A program made the translations under genes and the position numbers. A DNA stretch of 64,000 nt from Lepturacanthus savala (Eukaryota > Chordata > Actinopteri > Scombriformes > Trichiuridae): positions 6,796,434 to 6,860,433 of the forward strand of contig CM060477.1 in assembly GCA_030544235.1 (NCBI GenBank). Reading direction: 5' to 3'. Numbering within the stretch: position 1 is the first letter of the stretch; every line of letters begins with the position of its first letter. The notes under the pieces are model-generated. The model saw nothing but the letters and a program-made list of their open reading frames with translations, did not search any database and had not been told where the DNA came from. Shown here one piece after another: positions 36,823-51,699 of this stretch.

Positions 36823-38007
36823 TATATTAATATAAATTTATATGCAAAATGCAGTTTGAAAATGAATGAAAGAAAACTGCCCATGAAACCCAATAGATAA
36901 TCAAAAGTTGTATTATGAATAACAATTGTTGCCGTCCTCTATGCAAATTAGGAATGATTTGCAATTTCTCTGCAAATATGCAGAAGCTGACTTTTTAGCA
37001 ATAATTGCAGACAAATGTGTCTGCAATCTTGTGCATGGAAAGAGCAGATGTTGACCTTCTTGTATGCAAGGAAGTGAAACGAAAAGACAATGTCAAGTGG
37101 AGAGACGCGTTCTTATGCGTTTCTTTGATATGAAAGGCAACGAGATAAGCAGAGACGAGACGCTGCTGCAGAAAAGAAGTGAACCGATGATGCAACTCAT
37201 GCGCCTTCACACCAGGAGTCTGATCTTTCCCTCTTAACGCGCTCAATTATCGCAAAATGTGATTTTCTCCCATCCAGGCATAGGCAACATGTTAGATTAA
37301 AAGTCAAGACTTTGTAGACAGAAATACACACACACACGCACACACACTTGCACATGCACTTGTACTTGCTCACAGTCACAGACATTGCCCTCAGTTATTA
37401 TGCATTCATAAATCAAAAGGTTGTGACTGGAATTAATCTAAAACGATGGTGAGTGTAAGTCACCGGATGCAAATATGACAGCTTTATTAGAAAACTAGAT
37501 TGCTTGAATTTGTCTGAATTAATGTGACACTTCTTTTTTTTTTTTTTTTTTTCATTAAATAGCACCCCCTCCCTTACTGGAGGCTGAAGGGAGAGGTAAA
37601 TTAGGAGGAAAAACAGAGGTGGATTTTTTCCCCCTCTTTTTCCCTGTTGTTGTCCTTTTGAATATGTTTATTAATTAAATATGGATTCCATTTAAATAAA
37701 CCCAAACTACAGTCTGTGATCCAAATACATTAAGAAAATGTACATAAAGAATGTTTTTATGTGTTCTTCACTTGACAAATCTACTGCAACACCATTTGAC
37801 CTGTACATTCAAGTGCTGACAGAAAGGAATCAACGACTACTTTGAGAATCGATTGTTTTATTTTATTTATCAACCACAAATATCATATTTACTACTTACA
37901 GCTCAAAATGTGAGTATTTGGTGCTTTTTATCTGTTTTATATATAATTGTAAATAAAACTTTAAAACATGAATGTGTACATGTAAAGTCATGTGAATGTG
38001 TGAAATG

Positions 38008-38359
38008 TCAGTCAGTCATTTTCTATACCTGCTTATTCCTCATTAGGGTCACATGGTCTGCTGGAGCCTATCCCAGCGCGTTACGGCGAGAGGCAGGGAT
38101 ACACCCCAGATGGTCGCCAGCCAATCGTGGGGCACACACACCATTCACACCTACGGGCAATTTAGAGTCGCCAATTAACCTCAGCATGTTTTTGGACTGT
38201 GGGAGGAAGCCGGAGTACCCGGTGAAAACCCACACAGACACGGGGAGAACATGCAAACTCCACACAGAAAGGTCCCAGACCCAGGACCAAGGAGGTCTTG
38301 AACCTGCGACCTTGTTGCTGTGAGGCAACAGCGCTAACCTCTGTGCCACCGTGTCGCCC
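38008..38359 (-). mobile_element. tRNA-derived SINE, copy 2
   Basis: Reverse-oriented copy of the SINE at 18.6 kb. It starts at its tail (cagtcagtcattttctatac) and ends at its head (gtgccaccgtgtcgccc). It is flanked by a perfect 11-bp duplication, TGTGTGAAATG (37997-38007 and 38360-38370). Open frames across it are SINE artefacts. Confidence 0.9.
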
Positions 38360-39956
38360 TGTGTGAAATGTGTTTATGAATAAACTTGCCTTGCCTAAAA
38401 CATGCTTTTTTTTGTTGATAGTTGATTTTTCTTTTTGATTTCTTATCTGATTTCTATTCTTTCACCATCAGCCTAACTGATGGAGCAGAAACTCAGTCTG
38501 TTTGCCTATTAACTCTCTTTCCTCACTACCTCAGTCTTTCTCATTATCTCTCTCTCCTATGCTTTTCCTATTCTCTTTGGTGCGCGCTCACCCTGCAGAA
38601 ACACTTGATTTTCCATCTGATTAAAGTCACCAGGAGAATAATGAGGCATGACCAGCCTTACCTGTCCTTGCAGGGTTTGTCTTTTATAAATAACCCAGCT
38701 GCACTTTGTAAATGGTCCCTTCATCTAAACGTGTGTGAGTGAAATACAAGTGGGGAATGGCAGAAGAACCTAACCAGAAACATAGAATTATAAAAAGAGG
38801 GCGATATGAGTCAGGGGGGGTGACGTGAGGTATTTATTGAAGAGATGGGTTTTGAGGGTTTAGATGAAAAATAGGGATTGAGTGACACTGCTGATCTGGC
38901 TGGAGTAAAGTTATTCCACCTTTAGGGAGGTGCGGGAGGCGGGTGGAGGGGGTGGGGGGGGGAGAGCGATAACCAGCTTGCTGCAGGGATAAGGAAAAGT
39001 GTCAGGTGAAAACAGAATGCAGATCACAGGCTGATGTTCTCAACTACACTGTGTCCTGGAGGTTTGAGCAATAGAGTTTTGTATTCAACACAAACAGCCT
39101 CGTGAAGCCCAGCAGAGGGACTGCAGGATTTGTGTTAGTGTGTGTGTGTGTGTGTTGGGGAAGGATCCTGGATGTAAGGGCTAAATTTGCTTTGGGAGTC
39201 GAGCCAGGGGGGATGTTGCAGCAGCCCAGGCGGGGATGACTAAAGCATGAAAGTAGGGTTGGGTACAGTCCACTCTGAAGGAGAGCGGTGGGGGGCTGAT
39301 ACGGTGAATAGTGTAGACTGCAAACCTGCAGCAGCACATTTCACAAACTGTGCTACTTCTTTAGAACAAAATCAGCCCTTTTTTTTTTGGTGCAGGTGGA
39401 AAACAACCGTGAAGCAAGCGAGAGATACACAATCACCGCCTGAATTTGTCTCATATTTCGTATGGCTTAGCTGCCGCCTTCAGATCTTTGAAATGCCTCT
39501 CTGGTGAATAAAATCCCTCTGCCTACAAAAATCCAGCATTTGTAGAAATACTGGATTATTTCATTGTGCAGATTTTTTTTAAACCATATTGGAGCTGCAG
39601 CATGAGTTTGTACAAAAAGCTACATTAGAGTTACAAGTCCCCATTTATATGTCTTGTAGTGGTGTATTACATGTGGGATGGTTACGAAAAAAAACACCTG
39701 AAATGTTTTCTTTTTCAAAAAAGGATAATTGTTCTCTCTCCAGTCTCAAATGTAGGCGCTTCAACTGATCACTTCTTGCTGGATTCTGCTGTGCAGCTGC
39801 TTTCAGTATTAGTGTGTGTGTGCATGTGTGTGTGTGAACCAGATATTTCTCATGTTGTGGGGACTCATCTCCCTTGTGGGGACAAGTCCCCTTAATGTAA
39901 ATCATTAAATTTAGGGTGAAGAACTTGTTAAATGTTAAGGTATGTTTAAGGTTATG

Positions 39957-40198
39957 TTAACCCCTTGATGCCATTTACAGTTGTACATTTTAGCTTTCAA
40001 TCTGATGCTTATTTAAGTAGCGATTGTTAATTTGTCTATAGCACATGAAATAAAAATTAGCGACAATAGGCTTTAATGGTAACCAATGGTACATTTTTAT
40101 TGAAGTCACAAGATTTACAGTTATTTACACTATAAATAACTATAACTATATACTAACTACTATACTATAACTAGACAACTAACTAGAACAGGGGTGTC
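39957..40198. mobile_element. TTAA-targeted MITE (piggyBac-like)
   Basis: It begins TTAACCCCTTGATGCC. An inverted, diverged copy is at about 53437-53716, ending 'ggcatcaaggggtc'. Both share 'accaatggtacatttttattg'-like and 'ttatagt/actataa' stretches and end near 'aacaggggtgtca'. The TTAA start suggests piggyBac-type mobilisation. Confidence 0.5.
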
Positions 40199-40241
40199 AG
40201 TCAGGTTAGAATTAGAGTTAGGGTAAGGCAAATTGTTATAC

Positions 40242-40244
<3 letters not shown>

Positions 40245-40272
<28 letters not shown>
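40245..40272. repeat. (GT)n microsatellite
   Basis: About 14 GT units at the left edge of the second GTGGGGAC repeat copy. Confidence 0.9.
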
Positions 40273-40275
<3 letters not shown>

Positions 40276-40440
40276 CCTGGATACCTCTCATGTTGTGGGG
40301 ACCTGTCTCCCTCGTTGGGACAGGTCCCCTTAATATAAATCATTCATTTTATGGTAAAGACTGTTAAATGTTCAGGTATGTTCAGGGTTATATAAAGGTT
40401 ATAGAAGTAGTTCGAGTTAGAGCGAGGCAAACAGTTATGT

Positions 40441-42832
<2,392 letters not shown>

Positions 42833-44067
42833 CTCGCCTTTTTGTGCTTAATAATTGGTTTCTGTGTAGTATTTCAATGTAAAAGTTATTAATGCTGGGA
42901 ATGTGTAGATGCATGCGCAGTAAACAGCTTATTGTGAATAAGAGCTCAGCATGGGCGACTCTCCGTGTACTGTAAACACCGTCTGGAGTCACAGACTGGA
43001 CTTTTGGCAAACATGAAATTCATCATGGGGTGAGAGTGATCAGGGGTTTGTGGCACTGCTGATCTTGAAATCTGTTTTGGATTTATCAGATGCTCGGAAT
43101 AGAAGATGTTTGACACTAATGAGCCTTCTCTGTCAAGAATTGTGAGAGAGGATAACTAACACAGCATGAGCCCTATTTTGAAGATGCAAACACTTTGGGT
43201 TCCTGAATTAATCATAGGTGCGGTTTGGGCGTAATATGAACTCAACCAATCTGAGTGTAATCTCCCATCCCCTTTAAAAGCCAGGGTGTTGGCATGTTGG
43301 TGTTTGGCAATGCATCATGTGCTGTCACTTGCAACCAGGCAACCGAAAGGAGCAGCTCAGAATACCATCTCATTGCAGCTATTTTACATACAAAATATAC
43401 ATAAAAACTATATAGAAATCAAAATAGTACTTTATTATTTCCAGAATCCTGCCATCTGTCACATCGTGACATCATCCATTTCATCATCTGTTATGCTGCG
43501 CTCCCGTTGAGGTAATAACATGTTGAGCAGACTTTGATTTAAGATTTGAGTTGGATTAGATCTTTTAAAATTGAAATGTGCTCATGCAATAGTTTTACAG
43601 ATTTACAGTGCTCTGAAATATGCATTCATAGTACGCTTTAGTCTCTCAGTTCGCTGCATGAGAGAAAAAACAAGATTTTTTATTTCGACAGTGTAAAATC
43701 GCCCACTTTATCATAAAGATTTAAAACCAGCAGTGTTACTGGTGTTTGTGCTAGTGAGTCATAATTATTTCGTAGGCACTTTTCAATGTTAAAAGATATA
43801 ATCGACCAACTCAAATCTCAAATCAAAGTCTGCTCAACGTTTAATCATCTCAATTGTGAAGCAGCACAGCTTTCAGGGAATCTGGAAATAAGATCTTAAA
43901 CTGATCATGTATCACCGAGTGCTGTTTTAGTTTTCATATATTTTGTGTGTGTAAAGTCACTGCAGAGTGCACACTGCGGGGGCTGAATTAACTGGAAACA
44001 TGTTCTGCTGCAGGGTGCAGTGAGAAACATTTATTACTAAATAAATGAATAACACTATATTGAGCCA

Positions 44068-44286
44068 TTGCCTGCCCCAGAGGACGCGGCAAACATCCTG
44101 GACAAGTGTCCCTGCCTGTCCGAGCTAGATGAGTATCCCAGGAGCGGCTCAGGGGAGGTTGTGCGTAAAGTCACCGGATCAGATATATCGTTCACCGGGG
44201 ATGCAGGGCACCAGCTGTCTGTTACACTCCGAGGGCTTTGGTGTGGATCTCCAGAGAAGTGCACATCATCAGCGATGCAGAAATAG
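44068..44286 (+). other. unexplained 72-codon open frame
   Basis: The frame contains E-D-A-A-N-I-L-D-K-C-P-C-L-S-E-L-D-E-Y-P and G-S-D-I-S-F-T-G-D-A-G-H, of balanced, protein-like composition. It is more GC-rich and CpG-bearing than its surroundings. A CCCCAG acceptor-like site precedes it (about 44071-44078), but no donor is evident before its TAG stop. I do not recognise the family. It could be a terminal exon, a retrocopy fragment or chance. Confidence 0.3.
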
Positions 44287-44869
44287 TATTTATGAACAGA
44301 GTTTGGAGGAGGAGGGGCACGAAAGCTCCATGCTTCAAGGATAACAAAGAAATAATGCTCAAAGCAGAATCAGCGGTCTTTGCTGTGAGATTCCATTCAC
44401 TTTATCAAATGAAATGACTCTAACGCTTTAGGACTCATAGATCTGCTGGACAGTTTTAACTTATTATGTCTCTGGATTAAGAGATAACAGCTGCGTTAAT
44501 TATTTATAACGTCTCAGTAAGTGATTTACAAATATCAGCAGCCCAAACAAAAAAGGGAAGTTCAAAAGAGGTTTCTGGATGACAAAAATGAAGCTGAAGT
44601 TTTCTGATGCTCTGAGATCAGTTGAGCCATTCTGTCAGAAAAGCTCTCTAAATTACATGGTATTCGGTTTCAGTGGTGCACTGTTGAGCCACTGGAAGTT
44701 AAAAGGAGGCTGACCGATAGTTTCTCGATAATCTGGCTGTTTTCCTCTGTTTTTCGTTTAAGCACAGGAAGAGTCTAAGAGGAAATGGAAAAAAACAAGC
44801 TAATAATTGACCAACATATTTACAGAGAAGCCATGACTGCCTGTAATAAAGCTGTATTGTTGGCAAGAA

Positions 44870-45800
44870 GAGATTGCTTCTCCAGCATCATTACAGAAAA
44901 TGCTGGAAACACGAGTATGATTTCACCACTTCCCTCCCTGCCACAGAGCTCAACAGAAATGTGTTGTGTGTATTGTCGCAGTGTAACTGCTCATGTGTTG
45001 ATCCGGTACCTACAGCATTCCTTAAGAAGGTGTCTCATAGTGTTTCACTAACAACAGGAATTTCCCCAGATGCCTTCAAAACAGCTGTTGTCAAGCACTG
45101 AAGCTAAACTAAGATAAGCGACCCTAGACTAAACTGTGGTGGAAACAAAAACAAGGTGTCAATTCTTATCCTTTCAGTCCTAAGCACTGCGTTTAATGAC
45201 TGACCATGACATACTACTTATTTTGAAAATTGGCTGGTCTCTTAGACTGCATGTTAAACCATTCTGAACTTATATCAGGCTTGGAGATCATGTGTCTAAG
45301 AAACAACTAATATGGGGTTCCACTAGGGAGCTACCTCGGTCCATTATTGTTTTCTCATCGGAGTACGATGAATGTTCCTTTGACACATCTGTACATATCC
45401 ACAGAACCAAATGATGCTCCAGCTGTGAACACCATCACCAACTGTCAATTAGCAATGAATAAATCAATGAATGAATGGATTTTCTCAACGTTTAACCGGG
45501 GCAAAACTGAAATCCTACTAGTCAACCCTAAATCAAAAAACGATCGGGGGAAACTAACTCCCTGGATTAAACTGGAGGTCAGAAGTCTTGGTGTTTGTCT
45601 TAGATTTGGATCAAAGCTTTCTACTGAAAGCCTTTCAGCTCATCCAATACTCTGCAGGTTGGATGCAGAGTATTCCAACTAAGAGCAGAGAGCACATCAG
45701 TCCAGTCTTAGCTTATCTGGCTTCCTGTGACCTTTTAGAATAGATTTTAAGGTGCTACTCCTACTGTACATCAGATAGAGTACAACGCCCTGTTTACTTC
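44870..45800 (+). mobile_element. L2/CR1-like LINE reverse-transcriptase remnant
   Basis: In broken frames it shows, in order, S-D-A-F-K-T-A-V-V-K-like sequence (near 45.07 kb), the frame-shifted equivalent of F-D-T-V-D-H (45.2 kb), G-S-Y-L-G-P-L-L-F-S (45.33 kb, the G-S-x-L-G-P motif), N-x-G-K-T-E-I-L-L (45.51 kb) and S-L-G-V-C-L (45.59 kb). A tail matching R-E-H-I-S-P-V-L follows at 45.69 kb. The order and motifs are those of fish L2/CR1 LINE ORF2. Stops and frameshifts make it inactive. Confidence 0.8.
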
Positions 45801-46531
45801 TTAAAGGTACAGCCTCTAAGAACAGCTGAGTAGTCGGTTTTCCTAAATGTTTTTTGTTACAGTGTGGACTTCTGTTTTAACAAGATTCCATTTTTTCTTG
45901 GACAGTGTCAACAATTTGTAAGTAGCAACGTGCATATAATGCATGCTACGTAACTATTATGTCAAAACCATCTACTTGTGTGATTTTGATCAGATGTTTG
46001 CTGGTTTTAATGGTTAAACCTTCCATAACCCTCCATATTTAAATACATGTAGCTTCTGTACCTGTCTGTGGCTGCAAATTTAAATAAATCAAAGCAAAAT
46101 TGTGTTATACTGAAAATCTGATTGCATCATGTATGAACACTAACTTCTTTATTTCTGGGACATAAACGGTTTCCAATGGGACGCTCCGAGACTCATGATG
46201 ACATCTGTTTCATTCGATCTCTATTGAATTTTTCACAGGTTTCAGATTGTCTCTGACATGGATTTGCATACAGAAGTACATGTCATATCTGGTTGCAGAT
46301 ATATACAAGTTCAGGTGCGATGTTTTATGTAGCCTACAGGGTATGTGTGTGTGCCCATTGTGCATGTACCCTTCCCCGTGCACTTCATGTCTGTGTAATG
46401 CACCTGAGGGCCGAGGTTGCCCGGTTGTGTAAATAAATTAAAGCAACAAATTATGTTTAAAAGCTTCTCCCCCAGGCTACGGAAAACTGAGATCCATTAT
46501 TCATCACTTTTACTGCCAGGAATCTAACAGC

Positions 46532-46533
<2 letters not shown>

Positions 46534-46584
<51 letters not shown>
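46534..46584. repeat. (GT)n microsatellite
   Basis: About 25 GT units. Confidence 0.95.
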
Positions 46585-46586
<2 letters not shown>

Positions 46587-49500
46587 TCAGTATTTTTTTT
46601 GTCAATTATTCAATGATTAAACGCTCTTACCCCATCACATTACATCACTGATGTAATTGAATTAGCATTTACATTCCGGTACCAGTGATGAAAACCACAA
46701 CAGAAGTCTAACCTTTAAACTTGAATTCTCTTGCATACGTTTCTCTAAAATCGCGATTCACCATTTTTCAATGAGAACGCTTTTCATCTATTTGAGATCA
46801 GTAATTGGAGAGAAGCGCTACATGAGAGAGCTGGAGTCTTTGTACTGCCAGGCAGCTTTAAAACAAGAGCTCTCGTACTTAGGACGGTAGTAGCTCTAAA
46901 AGGAATAGTTTTACATTTTTACATTTTGGGGAGAACATTCTTTGCTGCAAGAAATAATTTATAAAACCACATCATGGATTTTTCACTTCAGTTTCTATCC
47001 TCAATCTCATTCCCCAAAACCTGCATCACTTTTTGTTTAATTTGTACAATCAGACCACAGCGTGCATCGTTTTGGCTGTAATTCGGTGTTAAATTATTGT
47101 CTGGATGCTGCTCAAGTTGCCACACAAGCCCTCACCTGAGTGGAAATGGTCTTTATTTTTGCTCTAAAGACTCAAATCGTTTTTCATTAATTTCACAAAG
47201 AAAATTAAACAGGCACAAGTTATGTTATCTTCAAAACTGAGTTTTCCAGTGATCCATCAGATTGCTCTGACTGTACTAAATAAGAAATACTTTTCTTTCC
47301 TTTTAAAATAAAAGTCATCTCCACAACATGTTCGGGGATCAACTAATTTATATGACTCATGACTCATTTATATTTTAATTTCTAAGATGCTAATCTGAGC
47401 CATGTTTTAAACAATCCCTGTAGAGATGGAGAGATTTTCTGTTCATCGCAATGTGGTTCAAATGCATCCGAGCCGCAATAAAGATATGATTTCATTATAA
47501 TGTAATTTTAATTTCATGATAATGTTATTACACCGCAAACACATTCCCACAATACTGATTGCGGGCTGACTCATTTTAATTAATCATTAACATACCCATA
47601 GCAGCTGATGTATTTATCAGGGAAATAACATAGAGGAGAGTTTGTTAGGGCTGATTTGAAGATGGGGCTCAGTGAAATCAGGATGAAGATCCCTGATGGA
47701 TAAGATATGTAAAAAAACTGTGCTTTGAATAATAATGTCTGTCTGGAAAAAAAAGGTTTAATTACCTGGTTAGAATTGTAGTAGTCAATTCATTTAACTG
47801 CTGGACAATCCTGGAAAACCCATCTTCAGTCTACCTGCATTGGAGGCTTTGACTTTTCTCTTGCATACTATACCTTGACTTGGCTTCCAAGCAAGTTGTG
47901 ATGTCACAAATCATCCTTGCATGTGCATGCCTTAAACTGAGATTAATGGTGACCACAGACAAACCTTCCACTTGCAGCAGATGAACCTTCTAGTGGAAAA
48001 CTCTGCACATACATCACTCTGATTAAGATTAAACGTCCAAGTAAAGGAACAATAAGCAAAAAAAAAAGCTGCTTATTTGAGGGGGACTTTGATACACGCA
48101 GGTTTGAAAATGTCATACTGCAAACAATGCAATGTTAAATCTGTGGAAGCATAACAACCTTAAAAGAACCAAAAATTCAACTAAAAATAAAAACCTAACC
48201 CAGCAACCAATTCATGGTGTCTCTCTGCTTCTAGCACTATGCTATGGGATACTATCAAAGTCAACACCATGGCTGTGAATGGGAATAATCTTTTGTTATA
48301 TTTCAACAGCCGTCGTGAGTGTTTCAGCATGTTCCAGGTGAAATCTCAAAGCTCAAATTACCTGAGGTGATATGATTTGATTTTTTTTTTCTCTCTGTCT
48401 CCCACCCTCATCTCCTTCTCATGTTTAGGCTCCTCACTGGCAGGGCCGGGGTGGACACAGAGGTCATGACCTATGTATTTGTTCCCTTAAGTTTCATTTA
48501 TTTTCAATTTTTCCTCTTAGGCCACATTTTAGCAAGTAAAAATGTTAACTCAAAGCCAAAAAAACAAATGCATAAATCCCACCTAATTATCATGACGTTA
48601 ACATGGTCTCACATGACAGAAATGCTCATATATTCCACTTGTTAAAAGCGAAAGTAAATACCATCATGGAATTACTGTGACTGCAGGTGTACTTTTTAAA
48701 AAAAACCTCAGCTGTTATAAGAAAAAATGTGATAGTAACATAATATAAAATTTGTCAATATTTTGACATCTGGTTAGCTCATCAAAATGCTAATAACCTC
48801 CCTCTCCTTCATATATTATAGTTGTAAGTCTTGCTCTTTGTTGCCTTAGTTCATGTTGTCTAAAGTGTGTGTAAAGTGTTAAACTTTATATCATAGTGCA
48901 TCATTAATGTCAGAGTAGAAACATATATATTTACTGCAGTTTAATGATTCTTTTCATTTTGCTAAATAGCATTTCACTCTAATGACAATAACATTGATAT
49001 CATTACTAATATATAAATTACTAATGTAATTTGCATATCAGAAAAAGTGCATTGTATATTCTACTTTACAGTATAGTCTCCATTATACATATATTTCTTA
49101 GGTTTTTTTCATTTATATTATTTCATTTTATTTTACTCTTGAAATCCTTCCGTGTAAATCCTCCCATCACATCCACCTATTATTAGTAGTATTTTGAATG
49201 AGCAACTTCTTTATTTAAACAAAACATCTACGACAAAGCTGTTCCGTCTTTGTGAGCAGTGGAATTTATTCCGATACAAGACAGGTGCCACCTAAAATCT
49301 TGCCTCGGGTGCCAAATTGGTTAGAGCCAGGCCTGTGGTCATTGGTCATCTCCAGCTCAGGCCACCAGCTGTGGAAACTGTAAACAGGAGGAAAGGAAAT
49401 GGAAGAGCTCCACAGTGTGCTTTTATTTAACTGCAACATTGGTTAGCATGTGTGCAGTATATTTTTACTGCATAGTATCCCTCTGTGGAAACACTGATCA

Positions 49501-50904
49501 CACTATTATTATGATGTGTGGTAAAGTTTGAAGTTTATTACGGCGTAGGAGGCAGTTTGTAAAATGTATTACATGTCGTTGATTTAAGAGATGGTCAAAC
49601 ACTTTCTTTTAGGCTCGGTGTGCAGTTTAATAATTAGTCTATTAAAAAAATCTAATGATATTTCAGCTGCAGGCCAAAAAAAACAAAACAAAGAAAACTG
49701 AAGCTGATGATTTATATTAGCAGTTTTTATTCACAACAGATGGACAGAAAGAAAGAAACATTGCAGCGATTTACTGTTCATCCCCCTATCGTGTCTCTAC
49801 ATCCTCTCTTCCACTTTAGTCCTTTTTTCTTTTGGGTTTCTCTTCCTCCCGTCACCTCTCTGTGCTTCTCCATTCCTGTTTTTTTTTGTTTTTTTTCAGA
49901 GCTCCTCTGTGTGGAAAGCTGAAACAAAAAGGAGTAATTAGACTGAAAATAAATCCCAATAGCTGATCAAATCCAAACAGGAATAAATATTAGAGGATGA
50001 AAAATGACACACATGCAAACTACTAATTGTTAACATGTAGATTCATATTTTCATACCCAGCAAAGAATTAATGAAATGCCTTGATTGAAGTCAGAGGTTC
50101 ATTGTATATGAGTTGCTTGTTGTGTTCATGATTCTCTGTCTTGTAAGTGAAGTGTTTTAATAAGTGCTCGAGTTCCATGTTTTTATCACAGTTAATTAAA
50201 AGTATTTATAATGGACCATTGGTTCTGATAATTGAATAAGTAGATAAGATGGGAAGTTTATTTTATGCTCATGTACTCCTACAATTTAGTGGGTTCAAGG
50301 GGCATCATAACTCTTGTTAGTGAGTGAGCGATTATGTTCTTTAATGCGACAGCTCCATCATTATTATTAATGGCATTGTCTAGATTATTATGATTTACAC
50401 TAAAAATATCTGGTTTCAGCAAAAAGATGAGAAGAGTCTGAGATGGGATGTGCACTCTGCTTGTAAATACAGAATTACACACGTTAATATTTCTTCTTAG
50501 TATTAAAGTAATGTAATCTACACACACGGTACATTGCAGGCTCCACTTTCAAAAAAAAAAAGAAAATATTGAAAAAATGTGAAGCGTTCGCTCTGATGCT
50601 GGCCTTGGAACAGCAGGAAAATAAAGCTCTAGATGGAGTAAAGATTGTTATTGAAATGGAATAATACAACTAATGGCCGTCATTTATCAATCTGGCTTAG
50701 AAACTGGCGCTGATCTGATCGCAGAACTCATTTTACGACAGGGTTCACGTGTGATTCATGAAACGTGCTCAGCTCGCCAATCCCACTGTGAGAATGAACG
50801 GGCATTGATGAATGTGGCGGCTGAAAAAAGTCGTCATTTAAATTTCACACCCCTGATCTTACACGCCTCGCCCCTACAGTTTATGACAGGGAGCTGGGAA
50901 ATTC
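46585..50904. other. gene-free stretch
   Basis: AT-rich DNA with poly-A/T runs and only short open frames. I searched the minus strand for lysine/glutamate-rich exons of triadin and saw none that I could support. Confidence 0.4.
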
Positions 50905-50944
50905 GAATATATGTGTGTATATATACACACACATATATATATAT

Positions 50945-50987
<43 letters not shown>

Positions 50988-51042
50988 TATATATACACAT
51001 ATATATATATATATACACATATATATATATATATATATACAC

Positions 51043-51079
<37 letters not shown>

Positions 51080-51096
51080 TATATATACACACACGC
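50905..51096. repeat. TA/CATA compound microsatellite
   Basis: Alternating (TA)n and ACAC blocks over about 190 bp. It is strongly self-complementary, giving open frames of Tyr-Ile repeats on both strands that are not genes. Confidence 0.95.
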
Positions 51097-51699
51097 GCCA
51101 AGGAGCATGTGGCTGCAACCATCTGATCTGCTTAAATTTTCAGTTTCCAGATGTAAGGGCAAGATAATTGTAAATATGTACGCTATTGGTATTTTGTCTG
51201 TATTCTAGTGTGCTCTATCAATATCGAATAAACTAATAAGCCTAAAGAAAGAAACAATTAAACAGAGTTATTATTTATTTAATTTCCTCAGTTTGCCATT
51301 TAGCCCACACGTTAAGTAATAAACAGGTTGATGTGACTGCTTGGAAAATAATAATCATCATAATCAACTTTTTTTTATATAAGACCTTTATAATAAACAT
51401 CATTGTAAATGTAAGATGAAATCTAATTATGCAGTTATGAGTCTGTGAACCTCTGTTTGATGAATTCTTACATTCATGCAAAGTATGTGATATTTAAGAA
51501 AACGAATGCTGGTTTTTGCTTGGAAATGACCAGTTTCCTGTTCATTTGATAAATGAGGACGATATCTTTAGCCGGTATAACGAATCCTGTGAGAATGACA
51601 CGTTCCCATTAGCGTACAACAGTGATCGTCCCTTAGATGGTTAATTAGTGTGAGTTGATGTTTTCTTACATGTGAAGGTTTCAGTTAGCTGGTGAATAC

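Larger units (their letters stand above)
39836..40440. repeat. duplicated GTGGGGAC repeat with nested element
   Basis: Two direct copies start near 39.84 and 40.27 kb, each following a GT-rich run. Both share 'ctcatgttgtggggac', 'gtccccttaat' and 'ggttat'. The first copy is split at TTAA (39957-39960) by an element running to about 40198, after which the sequence resumes ('tagagttagggtaaggcaaa' against 'cgagttagagcgaggcaaac'). Confidence 0.6.

Noticed and set aside
37853..38349. 156-codon plus frame and 93-codon minus frame
   Set aside because: Both read through SINE copy 2; similar peptides appear at 18.6 and 62.9 kb because the SINE is repeated.
50673..51208. Several overlapping open frames of 71-164 codons on both strands
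   Set aside because: They run through the TA/CATA tract and have no protein-like part of useful length.
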